NCBI RefSeq assembly: GCF_013522705.1 | Contig: NZ_JAAMRE010000021.1 | Span: 1 to 64,000, forward strand | Length of the DNA stretch: 64,000 bases | Source: Pseudomonas lurida | Lineage (GTDB): Bacteria > Pseudomonadota > Gammaproteobacteria > Pseudomonadales > Pseudomonadaceae | Direction of reading: 5' to 3' | Part shown: piece after piece, positions 28,471 through 37,848 of the stretch | Layout of the letters: every line of letters starts with the position of its first letter | Position numbering within the stretch: position 1 is the first letter of the stretch | Translations under genes and position numbers: made by a program | The notes under the pieces: model-generated | The model's database searches: none | Seen by the model: the letters and a program-made list of their open reading frames with translations, nothing else | Told to the model about the DNA's origin: nothing

Positions 28471-29697
28471 TCAGGACCAGCGGCGAAAGATCAGCGACGT
28501 ATTGACGCCACCAAAGGCAAAATTGTTGTTCATCACATAGTCGTGATGCATCTGGCGAAAGCCGCCCTGCAGGTAATCCAGCTCGCCGCACTGCGGGTCG
28601 ACCGTGTCCAGGTTGAAAGTGTGCACGTACTGGTCGCGGTTCATCATTTCGATGCTGAACCACGACTCCAGCGCCCCGCACGCGCCCAGGGTGTGGCCCA
28701 GAAAGCTCTTTTGCGAACTGATAGGCATGCGACTGCCGAACAGGCTGCTGGTGGCCAGGGTCTCGGCGATGTCGCCCTGATCGGTGGCGGTGCCATGCCC
28801 GTTTACGTAACCGATGGCGGCCGGTGCCAGCCCGGCGTCTTCCAGGGCCAGTTCCATGGCACGGCGCATGGTTTTCTGTTCCGGGCGGGTGGTGTGCTGG
28901 CCGTCGGCGTTACTGCCGAAGCCGACGATTTCGGCATGGATATGCGCACCGCGCGCCAGGGCGTGTTCCAGTTCTTCGAGCACCAGCATGCCGCCGCCTT
29001 CACCGATCACCAGGCCGTCGCGGCCGCTGTCGTAGGGGCGTGGGCTGGTTTGCGGTGCGTCGTTTTTCAGGCTGGTGGCGTACAGCGCATCGAATACCAT
29101 GGCTTCGGTGGGGCACAGCTCTTCGGCACCGCCGGCGAGCATCAACGGCAGGCGCCCGAACTTGATCGCCTCGTAGGCGTAGCCGATGCCCTGGCTGCCG
29201 CTGGTGCAGGCGCTCGAAGTGGGAATCAAGCGCCCGGTCAGGCCAAAAAAAATGCTGATATTCGCCGCCGTGGTGTGCGGCATCATGCGCACATAGGAGT
29301 TGGCGTTGAGCCCCTCGGCCACCGAGTTGAGCAGCATGTTGCCGAAAGCCTTGATCTCATCGGTGCTGCCGGTGGACGAACCACAGGCCACGCCCATGCG
29401 CCCGTCCTTGATCGACTCATCGCCGAGCAAACCGGCATCCTGCAACGCCTGCTCCGCGGCCCACACCGCCAGGCGCGAGACGCGGCCCATGCTGCGCAGT
29501 TGCTTGCGTGTCCAGTGGGAGGGCACCACGAAATCGTCGATGGGCCCGGCCAAGCGCGTGTTCAGTTCGGTGAAACGGTCCCATTCGTCCATGCGCCGGA
29601 TACCGCTGCGGTTGGCGCGGAAGTTGGCCGAAATGGTCGGCCAGTCGCTGCCCAGGGAGGTCACGCCGGCCATGCCGGTGACGACGACACGCTTCAT
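28471..29697 (-). CDS. Beta-ketoacyl-ACP synthase, second ketosynthase of the aryl polyene operon (ApeR-like)
   Basis: 408 aa, FabF/FabB fold. The active-site Cys164 sits in SSACTSGSQG, and the two catalytic histidines in VNGHGTATDQGD and FLGHTLGACGA. The gating and C-terminal NNNFAFGGVN motif is present. In the studied Xenorhabdus system ApeR is a second KS that works beside the ApeO-ApeC pair. ATG 29697 overlaps the ketoreductase stop by one base (TGATG). It is the last gene of the 19-gene run. Confidence 0.9.
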   Translation of the reverse strand: MKRVVVTGMAGVTSLGSDWPTISANFRANRSGIRRMDEWDRFTELNTRLAGPIDDFVVPSHWTRKQLRSMGRVSRLAVWAAEQALQDAGLLGDESIKDGRMGVACGSSTGSTDEIKAFGNMLLNSVAEGLNANSYVRMMPHTTAANISIFFGLTGRLIPTSSACTSGSQGIGYAYEAIKFGRLPLMLAGGAEELCPTEAMVFDALYATSLKNDAPQTSPRPYDSGRDGLVIGEGGGMLVLEELEHALARGAHIHAEIVGFGSNADGQHTTRPEQKTMRRAMELALEDAGLAPAAIGYVNGHGTATDQGDIAETLATSSLFGSRMPISSQKSFLGHTLGACGALESWFSIEMMNRDQYVHTFNLDTVDPQCGELDYLQGGFRQMHHDYVMNNNFAFGGVNTSLIFRRWS

Positions 29698-30425
29698 CAG
29701 CACAGGCCCCCATTCACCGCCAGCACCTGGCGGGTGATGTAACCGGCTTCCGCAGACATCAGGAAGTTCACCGCCCCGGCCACTTCTTCCGGGGTGCCCA
29801 TGCGTTGTGCCGGGATCATTTTCATCAGTTCCTCGACGGGTACGTTTTCGTCCAGCATGGCCGTGTCGATCAGCCCCGGCGCGACGCAGTTGACCGTGAT
29901 CCTGCGCTTGCCCAGCTCGATGGCCAGGGCCTTGGCCGCGCCGATCAGGCCGGCTTTCGAGGCACTGTAGTTGACCTGCCCGCGATTGCCGATCAGCCCC
30001 GATACCGAGGTAATGCACACGATGCGCCCGGCCGCGCGACGACGGATCATCGGCATCATCACCGGGTGCAGCACGTTGTAGAAACCGTCCAGATTGGTGC
30101 GCATCACCACGTCCCAGTCGTCCTCCGACAAGGCCGGGAACGCGCCGTCGCGGGTCAGGCCGGCGTTGAGCACCACGCCGTAATAGGCGCCGTGTTGCTC
30201 CACATCGGCTTCAAGGATGTGCTTGCAGCTGGCGCGATCCGCCACGTCGAACTGCAGCACCCGCGCCTGACGGCCCAGGGCCTGGATCTGCACCTGCACC
30301 GCATCCGCCTCGGCGCGGCCGCTGCGGCAGTGCAGCACAATGTCGTGGCCCGCCTGGGCCAGGCGCAGGGCAATGGCGCGGCCGATGCCACGGCTGGAGC
30401 CGGTGACCAGTACGGATTCAGTCAT
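29697..30425 (-). CDS. 3-oxoacyl-ACP reductase (FabG/ApeQ-like)
   Basis: 242-residue short-chain dehydrogenase that reduces the beta-keto group on each elongation cycle of the polyene. The NADPH site is TGSSRGIGRAIA at about 8-19. NAG (LNAGLTRDG) and the catalytic Ser-Tyr-Lys set (ITSVSG and NYSASKAG) are intact. ATG 30425 overlaps the upstream dehydratase stop as ATGA. Confidence 0.93.
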   Translation of the reverse strand: MTESVLVTGSSRGIGRAIALRLAQAGHDIVLHCRSGRAEADAVQVQIQALGRQARVLQFDVADRASCKHILEADVEQHGAYYGVVLNAGLTRDGAFPALSEDDWDVVMRTNLDGFYNVLHPVMMPMIRRRAAGRIVCITSVSGLIGNRGQVNYSASKAGLIGAAKALAIELGKRRITVNCVAPGLIDTAMLDENVPVEELMKMIPAQRMGTPEEVAGAVNFLMSAEAGYITRQVLAVNGGLC

Positions 30426-30883
30426 GGCGTTTCGTCCTTCGATTCATCTAAATAGGCGGCCGCCTGGGGCGGTCGAAATACGTTCAAGCGCGCGCTGGCG
30501 TGGAACCCGTCGCCGCGCAGGTGGCATTCGAACACACCCATGCCGTTGTCGTCTTCCAGCGACCGCAGGCCGTGGATGCTCAGCTCGGCGCCGGCCGGGA
30601 AGTGCTCGACGTTGCACTCGAACTTACGCGTGCCCAGCAGGAAGCCCAACGCCACCGGCTCGCCTTTGCGGCGGGCGTGGCAGCCGGCGTAGGCGGCGAC
30701 GCTCTGGGCCATCAGTTCGATGCCGACCCAGGCCGGCAGGCTGCCGTCAGGGCGGTTGAACAGGCCACCGGGCTTGACGGTGGCGCGGGTGTGAATCTGT
30801 TCTTCGTCGAACGACAGCACCTGGTCGATCAGGATCATGTCGCCCGCGTGGGGGATCAGTTCGGCGAGTGGCCAATCGATCAT
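30422..30883 (-). CDS. FabZ/FabA-like 3-hydroxyacyl-ACP dehydratase (ApeP-like)
   Basis: 153-residue hotdog-fold protein (DWPLAELIPHAGDMILID, then GSLPAWVGIELMAQSVAAYAG). The His in LIPHAG and the Glu in GIELMAQ are the expected dehydratase residues. It should form the trans double bonds of the polyene. The cluster has a second hotdog dehydratase fused to the ligase at 41025-42689, matching the ApeI/ApeP pair known from Xenorhabdus. It has an ATGA overlap on each side. Confidence 0.88.
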   Translation of the reverse strand: MIDWPLAELIPHAGDMILIDQVLSFDEEQIHTRATVKPGGLFNRPDGSLPAWVGIELMAQSVAAYAGCHARRKGEPVALGFLLGTRKFECNVEHFPAGAELSIHGLRSLEDDNGMGVFECHLRGDGFHASARLNVFRPPQAAAYLDESKDETP

Positions 30884-32046
30884 GGGGCCTCTCCGATAAT
30901 CAGGCTGACGTTGTTGCCGCCGAAGGCAAACGAGTTGCTCATCAGGCAGGTTTTCTCCAAAGGTTCGCCGACACGCGCCCATTGCAAGGCCGGGAGCACA
31001 GGGTCGGCCTCGCCGTCCCAAACATGCGGTGGCACCTGGCCGTGGCGCAGGCTCAGCCAGCAGAACGCGGCTTCCAGCGCGCCGGCGGCGCCCAGGGTAT
31101 GGCCGCTCATGGGTTTGGTCGACGAGCAGGTCACGCCGGCGGGGAACAGGCTGGCGACTGCCAGGCTTTCCATGGCGTCGTTGTGCTGGGTAGCGGTGCC
31201 ATGCAGGTTCAGGTAGCCGATCTGCTCAGGCATCAGTTTTGCGCTGGCCAAGGCCTTGCGCATCGCCTGCAACGCGCCCTTGCCGCTCGGCTCCGGCGCG
31301 GAAATATGGTGCGCATCGCAACTGGCGCCGCTGCCCAACAGGGCGATGGGCGCCGGTTGCCTGCTCATCAGGAACAGCACGGCCGCTTCACCGATATTGA
31401 TGCCGTCGCGGTTGCGCGAAAACGGGTTGCAGCGCGTGTCGGATACCGCTTCCAGCGCGCTGAAACCGTTGAGGGTCAGCTTGCACAGGCTGTCCACGCC
31501 GCCGCAGATCACCGCGTCGCACAGGCCCAGGTCCAGCAGGCGCCGGGCACTCATCAGCGCACGGGCGCTGGAGGTGCAGGCGGTGGAAATCACATAGGCC
31601 GGGCCGCTCAGTTGCAACCAGTCGGCGAGGAAATTTGCCGGCGCACTGAGTTCCTGTTGCTGATAGTCATAGGTGCCGGGGAAGTGGTTGTCACGCAGGT
31701 ACTCGGCGATGCCGCGACTGGCCTCATCGATGCCCGAAGTACTGGTGCCGAGCACCACGCCCACGCGCGAGGTGCCGTAGGTGTGGATGGCCTGGCGAAT
31801 CTCGTCCTCGATCTGCAACGCCGCTTCCAGCAACAGTTGATTGTTGCGGCTGCTTTGCTGGCCCAGTTCAACCGGGATACGCGCCAGCTCACCCTGCACG
31901 CCGCCCACCGGCAATACGCGTTCCGGCACCCAGCCACTTTCGGCGCGCATGCCCGAGCAATCGCCGGCGAACAGGTTGCGGCTGACTTCGGCCTGGCCTC
32001 GGCCAAGGGCGCAGATCAGGCCGAGGGCGTTCAGGTAGGCGCTCAT
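30880..32046 (-). CDS. Beta-ketoacyl-ACP synthase, elongating ketosynthase (ApeO-like)
   Basis: 388 aa. Active-site Cys157 lies in STACTSSARALM, His in NLHGTATQHND and MSGHTLGAAGA, and the C-terminus has NSFAFGGNN. In characterised aryl polyene systems this KS pairs with the chain-length factor ApeC to condense malonyl-ACP onto a 4-hydroxybenzoyl starter. Here the probable partner is encoded by the first gene of the operon (44527-45246). It starts at ATG 32046, overlapping the lipoprotein stop as ATGA. Confidence 0.92.
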   Translation of the reverse strand: MSAYLNALGLICALGRGQAEVSRNLFAGDCSGMRAESGWVPERVLPVGGVQGELARIPVELGQQSSRNNQLLLEAALQIEDEIRQAIHTYGTSRVGVVLGTSTSGIDEASRGIAEYLRDNHFPGTYDYQQQELSAPANFLADWLQLSGPAYVISTACTSSARALMSARRLLDLGLCDAVICGGVDSLCKLTLNGFSALEAVSDTRCNPFSRNRDGINIGEAAVLFLMSRQPAPIALLGSGASCDAHHISAPEPSGKGALQAMRKALASAKLMPEQIGYLNLHGTATQHNDAMESLAVASLFPAGVTCSSTKPMSGHTLGAAGALEAAFCWLSLRHGQVPPHVWDGEADPVLPALQWARVGEPLEKTCLMSNSFAFGGNNVSLIIGEAP

Positions 32047-32525
32047 CGGGCGGCTCCAAGCGGCGTGATGCGGTAGCTCAAAGGCTGCCCCGCGATGTTC
32101 ACGCGGAATACTTCGGAAGACTGGTACACGATCTGCCAATGGCCCGGCAGGGTGCGCGTCAGGTCCCGCGCCTGGGCGCTGGGGTACAGCGCGCGCACCT
32201 CATCCGCCGACGTCAGGGCAAATAACAGCGCGGCGAACAGCTCACGCGCCTGCGGGTTGGGCGGCAGCAAGCCATCGGCCTGCCACTGGCCGTCGACCAG
32301 TTTCTGCCGGGCCTGGGGAATACCCAGCGGGTCCATCATCGACCAGCGCAATGCGGCGCCTTCGCGTTGCACCACCAGCAGCCAATCCTGGGTCTGGCCG
32401 TCCGCCAGGCGTTGCACATGCAGTTGCAGCGGCAGCGGCAGGCGCGGGGTGGTCGCGGGCAGCGGCGGCTGGCTGGCGCAGGCGCTGAGCAGCAACAGGC
32501 AACCGATCAATAACGCGCGGATCAT
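32043..32525 (-). CDS. DUF3261-type lipoprotein of the aryl polyene operon (ApeN-like)
   Basis: 160 aa. Signal peptide with lipobox LLSACAS (Cys about 16). The mature part is beta-rich (LPLQLHVQRLADGQTQDWLLVV, then QIVYQSSEVFRVNIAG) and Ala/Leu/Pro-rich. DUF3261 lipoproteins are regular members of these clusters, next to the LolA-like protein and the MMPL pump. A part in moving the aryl polyene lipid to the outer membrane is inferred from context. It has ATGA overlaps at both ends. Confidence 0.82.
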   Translation of the reverse strand: MIRALLIGCLLLLSACASQPPLPATTPRLPLPLQLHVQRLADGQTQDWLLVVQREGAALRWSMMDPLGIPQARQKLVDGQWQADGLLPPNPQARELFAALLFALTSADEVRALYPSAQARDLTRTLPGHWQIVYQSSEVFRVNIAGQPLSYRITPLGAAR

Positions 32526-33256
32526 GGCGCAACGCTCGCCAAGGGTTTGCGCGCCACGCAGTTGACCAGGGTTTCTTCGCGCTGGCCCACCGGTTTCGGC
32601 CGGCGCAGGCGCAGGCGTTCGAGCAGGCCGAAATCCTTCGAGCGGCTCCACCACAGGTAGGGGTATGAAACGTTCTGCGGGCCAAACTCAAAGCCTTGCT
32701 CGCGCAGCATCGCCAGGTATTCTTCGGCGCTTTTCTGCACGTGCATGGGGTGGCGGAACAGCCACCGGATCACCCAGGTGTCGATATAGGCTTCGGTGGA
32801 TTCGGCAAACAACAGGTAGCCGCCGGGTTTGAGCACCCGGTAGAACTCTTGCAGCGCACGGTGCTGTTCCACCAGATGGTGAAAGGTCTGGTGGCAGAAC
32901 AGCAGGTCGACGCTGTCGTCGGCCATGTCGAGGGTGGCGCAATCGCTGCCGATCAGCTCGACGTTCAGGCCCTGGCGCTCGGCTTCGGCCTGGCTCATCT
33001 GCAAACTGTGGGGGTCGGCATCCAGGCCGATCAGGCGCGCCGGTGCAAACGCTTGTTGCAGCAGGGTGAACGATTTGCCCTGACCGCAACCGGCGTCCAG
33101 CAGCACCGGCGCCTGGGGCAGCGGCTCGCTGAACAGGCCGCGCAGGTCGTTGATGGCCACGCGCAGCACGTAGTGTTGCCAGGTGTGGCTGCGCAGGAAC
33201 CACAGGCCGAAGCGGGTTTCCTCGACGTAGTTTTTGCTCAGGTAGGGCGTACTCAT
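32522..33256 (-). CDS. Class I SAM-dependent methyltransferase of the aryl polyene operon
   Basis: 244 aa. SAM-binding motif I is LLDAGCGQGKSF (about 51-62), with the acidic residue GLDADPHS at the end of beta-2. The motif III-like region is DLLFCHQTFHHL, followed by LKPGGYLLFAEST. The N-terminus carries about 45 extra residues (SKNYVEETRFGLWFLRSHTW). It probably methylates the aryl head group, since O- or C-methylated heads occur in known aryl polyenes, but the site is not readable from sequence. It overlaps the flavoenzyme stop as ATGA. Confidence 0.88.
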   Translation of the reverse strand: MSTPYLSKNYVEETRFGLWFLRSHTWQHYVLRVAINDLRGLFSEPLPQAPVLLDAGCGQGKSFTLLQQAFAPARLIGLDADPHSLQMSQAEAERQGLNVELIGSDCATLDMADDSVDLLFCHQTFHHLVEQHRALQEFYRVLKPGGYLLFAESTEAYIDTWVIRWLFRHPMHVQKSAEEYLAMLREQGFEFGPQNVSYPYLWWSRSKDFGLLERLRLRRPKPVGQREETLVNCVARKPLASVAP

Positions 33257-34500
33257 ACCGGCTCACTCGCACAGATTTCCGACAACATCCGCAAGCGTCG
33301 CTTGGGCTCGCTGACAAACGGGTTGCGCTCGTCCCATGCATAGCCGGCAAGGATCGAGCTGATCATGCGGCGAATCTCCGGGGCGCTGCCGGGATGGAAA
33401 ATTACATCCTGGAACGTCCCGGCGTACCAGCCTTCGACGTAGCAACGGAAAGTATCGACGCCGCGCTTGAGGGGCGCGGCGAATTCGGTCTGCCAATCCA
33501 CCGTCTCGCCGCTCAACTGGCGGTGCAGCACGCCGGCGGCCATGCTGGCCGAGCGCATGGCGATGGTCACACCGGAGGAGAACACCGGGTCGAGGAATTC
33601 CGCTGCGTTGCCCAACAGCGCAAAGCCCGGGCCGTGCAAGGTGGTGACGTTCGCCGAGTAGCCGCCGATGCTGCGCGCCGGCGTATCCCACACAGCGTTT
33701 TGCAGCACGCCGGCCAGGCTCGGCGTTTCGGCGATAAAGCCGCGCAGGCAAGCGTCCAGATCATCGCCACGGGTGTCGAAATGCTCCTTGGCCGCAACCA
33801 CCCCCACTGAGCAGCGGCCGTTGCTGAACGGTATGGTCCAGAACCAGATGTCGCGCTGGGTGGGATGGGTGGTCACGAGGATCTTGGTGCGGTCGAAGCC
33901 TGGGTGTTCGATGCGGTCTTCGACGTGGGTGAACACCGCCTGACGCACCGGAAAATTCGACGGAGCTTCCAGGTCCAGCAGGCGCGGCAGCACGCGGCCG
34001 TAGCCGCTGGCATCGAGCACGAACTTGGCCTTGAGGTGGTACTCGCTGCCGTTCTCGCGACGCACATGCAAGTAACGGCAGTCACCTTTGAAGTCCACGC
34101 CGACGATGGTTTCGCCGTAGCGGATATCCACACCCTGCAGTTCGGCCTGGTCGGCCAGCAACTTGTCGAACTCGCCGCGCTGCACCTGGAACGTGGTGGG
34201 CTTGCCATCGCTGAACGTATCGCTGAAATCGAAGGCGCTGTAGCGCTCGCCCCAGGCGAACGCGGCACCGGTTTTCAGTTGGAAACCTGCTGCCTGCACG
34301 GCGTCCAGCATGCCGGCCTCTTCGATGAAATCGATGCAGTGGGACAGCAGGCTTTCACCGATCGAGAATCGCGGAAAGTGCTGGCGCTCGATGATCAATA
34401 CATCATGCCCTTTGCGCTTGAGCAGCGCGGCGGCGATGGCACCTGATGGGCCGGCACCGATCACCAGGACCTGGCGGCGTTCCATTTCAACTGTGGGCAC
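33253..34500 (-). CDS. Flavin-dependent halogenase-like oxidoreductase in the aryl polyene operon
   Basis: 415 aa. The FAD fold has GAGPSG at about 15-20, followed by FPRFSIGESLLSH and GFQLKTGAAFAWGE. The Lys at about 76 aligns with the catalytic Lys of flavin halogenases. WFWTIP at 219-224 (bases 33829-33846) is the WxWxIP signature of that family, and GNAAEFLDPVFSSGV is the second FAD motif. Brominated xanthomonadins set a precedent for halogenated aryl polyenes. A non-halogenating reductase or monooxygenase of the same superfamily is the main alternative. GTG 34500 was chosen because AAGGAG lies 5 bases upstream; an ATG 18 bases earlier spans that site. Confidence 0.85.
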   Translation of the reverse strand: MPTVEMERRQVLVIGAGPSGAIAAALLKRKGHDVLIIERQHFPRFSIGESLLSHCIDFIEEAGMLDAVQAAGFQLKTGAAFAWGERYSAFDFSDTFSDGKPTTFQVQRGEFDKLLADQAELQGVDIRYGETIVGVDFKGDCRYLHVRRENGSEYHLKAKFVLDASGYGRVLPRLLDLEAPSNFPVRQAVFTHVEDRIEHPGFDRTKILVTTHPTQRDIWFWTIPFSNGRCSVGVVAAKEHFDTRGDDLDACLRGFIAETPSLAGVLQNAVWDTPARSIGGYSANVTTLHGPGFALLGNAAEFLDPVFSSGVTIAMRSASMAAGVLHRQLSGETVDWQTEFAAPLKRGVDTFRCYVEGWYAGTFQDVIFHPGSAPEIRRMISSILAGYAWDERNPFVSEPKRRLRMLSEICASEPV

Positions 34501-34533
34501 GAGGGCTCCTTGCCGCATTGGCGATAATCACAT

Positions 34534-36864
34534 TCATAAGGCATGTTTCTGTTGGCCGGCCCAGGGCGCCAGCATAAAGCTGAACGCCAGGCCCAGGCTG
34601 ACCGATAGACCGAAATTACTCACCGCCGGTGTACTCGACACCGCCAGCAGACCAAACGATAGCCATGTCGTCAGCGCCGCCAGCAGTGTACCCAGCAGGC
34701 TGACCGCCGCGCCGCCGATCTGTTCGCGCATCAGGATCGCGTAGTCGACACTGATCGCCGTCACCAGCAGCAGGCCGAACAGGCTGAACAGCGTCAGCGG
34801 CTGGCCCAGCCAACCGAGGCTGGCCAGGCTGCACAGCGCGGCCAGCAGCGGCAGTGCGACGATGCGCAAGGCACCGCCGACACCAAACGGCATGATGAGC
34901 AGCAGGACGATCAACCCGCACGACAGCAGCTTCAATTCGGCGGCGCTGATCTGCGTGGCGGCGAACACCCGGTTCAGGTCACCCAGGCGATCCACCAGTT
35001 GCACGCCCGGCAGATCCGCCGCCTGAGCGTGCAGCAACGCCGGGTTGTTCAAGCCTTGCAGGCTGACCATCGCCGCCACGCCGCCGTCCACCGGCCCCAG
35101 CCACAGTGTGCGCCAGGGTTCGGCCAGCGGGCCCGCCAGTGCGGCGTCGATGTCTTCGGTGGGCAGCGCCTGCAGTTGTGCGATTTCCGCCTGCAGGGCA
35201 CTGGCGGGCACGCCGAGGTCCAGCAGCGGCTGCCAATGCTGGGGCAGGCGGTTCAATGCGTCGCGCACCTGCTGTTGCTCGGCGGGGCGGCTGACCAATT
35301 GGTTGAGTGCCAGGTAGCCCTGTAGTTTGCCCGTGTTCACCAATTGATCCAGACGCTGGCCCAGGGTGTCCAGGCGCTCCAGCAACTGGGGCTGGTCCGG
35401 CGCGCGCACCAGAAAGAACTGGCTGGTGGGCTGGAACCCGGTGATGCGCGCCACGGCCTGGGCCTCCTGTAGCAACTGCGGCGGCGCGCCGATCCATTGG
35501 CGAATGTCGTTCTTGGTATTCAACTGCCACAGGCCGCCGGCGCAGAACAGCAGCACCAACGCCAGCAACACCGCACTGGGGACGCGCTTGAGCAACGCGG
35601 CGCGCAGCTGCCATAGGCGTTCGGCGATGCGCAACGGCCAGTGCGCCGGGCGCAGTTCGACGCCGTTGAGCAGCGCCGGCAACAGGCACACCGCCGACAG
35701 GTACGCCCCCACCAGCCCGGCGGCGGAGAACACAGCGATCTGGGTCAGTGCCGGGAACGGCGTCCAGGCCAGCGCCAGGTAGCCGATGCAACTGGTCGCC
35801 AGGCTCAGGCTCAGCCCCGGTAACGTCAGGCGCAGCGCCGGCCAGCTGCGCCACGGTTGCAGGCTCCAACTCTTGGACAAGTAGTGCAGCGGGTAATCCA
35901 CCGCCACGCCGATCAAGCTCGAGCCCAGCACCAGCGTCATCACATGCATATGGCCGAACAGCGCCACACAGGCCACCGCGCCGAACAGCATGCCCACCAG
36001 TACCGGCACGAACGCCAGCAGCACGCGCCAGCGCCGGAACGCCAGCAACAGCAGCAACAGAATGCCTACGGTCGCGCCGCCGCCAACCCAGGTGATTTCG
36101 CGAGTGGCCTGTTGCTGACCGTTGGCGGCGTACAGCAGGCCGCTGGCGGCCAGCAATTGCGCGCCCTGTGCGTCGGCCTCGGCGCGGCTGGCCTGGAGCA
36201 GGTCCGCCACGCGCAGTGGCAGGTGCATATCGAAGGCGTTGCCGGTGGTGCGCGCGCGCAGCAGCACCCAACTCTTGCCGTCGGCATCGGCAATCAGCGC
36301 ACCGCTGCCGATATCCAATTGCACCGCGCCACGTTGCGGTTGGCTGTTCTGGATGCGCCCCGTCAGGCCCAGCCAATCCTCCTGGCTGGGCACCAGGCTG
36401 AAGCCGGTGAAGGGGTCGAACAGCGCTTGCACACGCTGCTGGATGAAAGCGTCGGGATGCTCGATCAGTTGCGCGCGGTCCTTGGCCGACAGCATCGCCA
36501 GACGTCCGCGCAGCAGTTGCTCGCGCAGCGCCGGTAGATCGGCCTGCAGGTTCCACTGCACCTTTTCGAACAGGCCGCTGGCCTGCCAGCGTTCGCCCAA
36601 TTGCCGGGCCACGGCCACCGCCTGCTGGCGGTCGGTGTGCCCCACCAGTACCAGCATCTCGCGGTTCAGCGGCTCCTGCATGCGCTGCTCGGCCTGCTGC
36701 TCCAGAGCATTCGGCGTGCTGCCGGGCACCAGCTCCATCAGGTTGGCCGACAGTGGCGCGCCGTGGCGCCACTGCCAGCCGGCCAGGGCCAGCACGGCCA
36801 CCAGCAGGATCAGGAACAGGCGCGGCAGCTGGCGCTCACTGGGCAAAATCGTGTTGCTCCGCAT
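34534..36864 (-). CDS. MMPL/RND-type exporter of the aryl polyene operon (ApeM-like)
   Basis: 776-residue inner-membrane protein with the two-fold repeat of RND/MMPL exporters. Each half is a membrane helix, a large periplasmic domain, and a bundle of five or more helices (about 250-400 and 640-770). Landmarks are LGSSLIGVAVDYPLHYLSKSW in the first half and VTAISVDYAILMREQIGG in the second. Both hold the conserved Asp of a proton path. It probably moves the lipid-linked aryl polyene out of the inner membrane, handing it to the LolA-like protein. It overlaps that gene by 29 bases. Confidence 0.9.
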   Translation of the reverse strand: MRSNTILPSERQLPRLFLILLVAVLALAGWQWRHGAPLSANLMELVPGSTPNALEQQAEQRMQEPLNREMLVLVGHTDRQQAVAVARQLGERWQASGLFEKVQWNLQADLPALREQLLRGRLAMLSAKDRAQLIEHPDAFIQQRVQALFDPFTGFSLVPSQEDWLGLTGRIQNSQPQRGAVQLDIGSGALIADADGKSWVLLRARTTGNAFDMHLPLRVADLLQASRAEADAQGAQLLAASGLLYAANGQQQATREITWVGGGATVGILLLLLLAFRRWRVLLAFVPVLVGMLFGAVACVALFGHMHVMTLVLGSSLIGVAVDYPLHYLSKSWSLQPWRSWPALRLTLPGLSLSLATSCIGYLALAWTPFPALTQIAVFSAAGLVGAYLSAVCLLPALLNGVELRPAHWPLRIAERLWQLRAALLKRVPSAVLLALVLLFCAGGLWQLNTKNDIRQWIGAPPQLLQEAQAVARITGFQPTSQFFLVRAPDQPQLLERLDTLGQRLDQLVNTGKLQGYLALNQLVSRPAEQQQVRDALNRLPQHWQPLLDLGVPASALQAEIAQLQALPTEDIDAALAGPLAEPWRTLWLGPVDGGVAAMVSLQGLNNPALLHAQAADLPGVQLVDRLGDLNRVFAATQISAAELKLLSCGLIVLLLIMPFGVGGALRIVALPLLAALCSLASLGWLGQPLTLFSLFGLLLVTAISVDYAILMREQIGGAAVSLLGTLLAALTTWLSFGLLAVSSTPAVSNFGLSVSLGLAFSFMLAPWAGQQKHAL

Positions 36865-37426
36865 CGCTCAAAGGTTGATCGGCGGTGCTGTCCTGCATAC
36901 GCAATACGGTACTGTCGCCCTGGGTTTCCAGCAGTTCGATGGTTTGCACCAGCGCGCCACCCTCGATGTTGATCCGGGTGAATACTTGCTTGAGCAGCAG
37001 CGAGCGCGGGATCAGCGTGAGCTTCCACTGCGTGGCCTCGCCTTGCAGTTGCAGCTCGAAGTCACGTTGCAAGCCACTGCTGTCGCCTTGCAGCACGGCG
37101 AGGAACAAACGATTCTGCTCGGCGCCGGCGCTCTTGTTCGGCAGCAACTGCCAGCCATTGGCATCACGGCGGGCGATGCCTTGGGCGCTGATGCGGTAAT
37201 CCTGTTGCAACGGCGTCTTGAGCAGCCATAGCAAGCCGTGGTCCTTGGCCAGGACGAAGGTGCCTTTGCTGACCAACGGCTGCGGCAGGGCGCGCAGGTG
37301 TTTTTCTTGGGTGAAGCTGCCGTGGATCACCGAGGGTTTGGCCAACTGGTCGCTGAGTTGCTGCAGGTCGAAGGCCTGGGCTTGAAGCGACAGCAGCAAT
37401 GCGCCGAGGAAGGTGATCAGTTTCAT
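36836..37426 (-). CDS. LolA-like outer-membrane carrier protein (ApeL-like)
   Basis: 196 aa. Signal peptide about 1-18 (LLLSLQAQA). The mature protein resembles LolA-type lipid carriers: FDLQQLSDQLAKPSVIHGSF, SKGTFVLAKDHGLLWLLKTP, and a beta-rich half barrel. Carriage of the pigment lipid across the periplasm is inferred from similarity and from its place beside the MMPL exporter. ATG 37426 overlaps the thioesterase stop as ATGA. Confidence 0.88.
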   Translation of the reverse strand: MKLITFLGALLLSLQAQAFDLQQLSDQLAKPSVIHGSFTQEKHLRALPQPLVSKGTFVLAKDHGLLWLLKTPLQQDYRISAQGIARRDANGWQLLPNKSAGAEQNRLFLAVLQGDSSGLQRDFELQLQGEATQWKLTLIPRSLLLKQVFTRINIEGGALVQTIELLETQGDSTVLRMQDSTADQPLSDAEQHDFAQ

Positions 37427-37848
37427 GACAAGGCCCTGTCGACGGCGTCGGTGAAGACTTTGGGGGACGCCAGCTGCATCTCGCGAGTGACGATTTCTAC
37501 CGCCACCTGCACGGTGCTGGCGCGGGTCAGGCGCTCGCCGCTGGCCCGGTCGGTAATCAGGTAGTTGACCTTCAAGCGGTTCTCCCATTCCACCAGGCTG
37601 GCGCGCACATTGAGGGTCTGGCCGAACACCGCCCCCCGCACATAGCGCAGTTGCATGTCGATGACCGGCCAGGCATAGCCCGAGTCGAGCATGTGCGTGT
37701 AGTTGTGGCCGATCTTGTCCAGCAGCGCGCAGCGCGCCACTTCCAGGTATTTCACATAGTGCCCGTGCCACACCACGTGCATGGTGTCGACATCGAAAAA
37801 CGGCACGAGGATCTCGGTGTCGCAGTGCAACACGCCCTGACTACGCAT
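37423..37848 (-). CDS. Hotdog acyl-thioesterase (ApeK-like)
   Basis: 141 aa, 4-hydroxybenzoyl-CoA thioesterase/YbgC family. The catalytic Asp lies in FFDVDTMHVVWHGHYVKYLE. The family's later segment LRYVRGAVFGQTLNVRASL is intact. In aryl polyene systems this enzyme is thought to release or edit acyl chains from the carrier protein. The start ATG 37848 overlaps the ammonia-lyase stop by 8 bases. Confidence 0.9.
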   Translation of the reverse strand: MRSQGVLHCDTEILVPFFDVDTMHVVWHGHYVKYLEVARCALLDKIGHNYTHMLDSGYAWPVIDMQLRYVRGAVFGQTLNVRASLVEWENRLKVNYLITDRASGERLTRASTVQVAVEIVTREMQLASPKVFTDAVDRALS

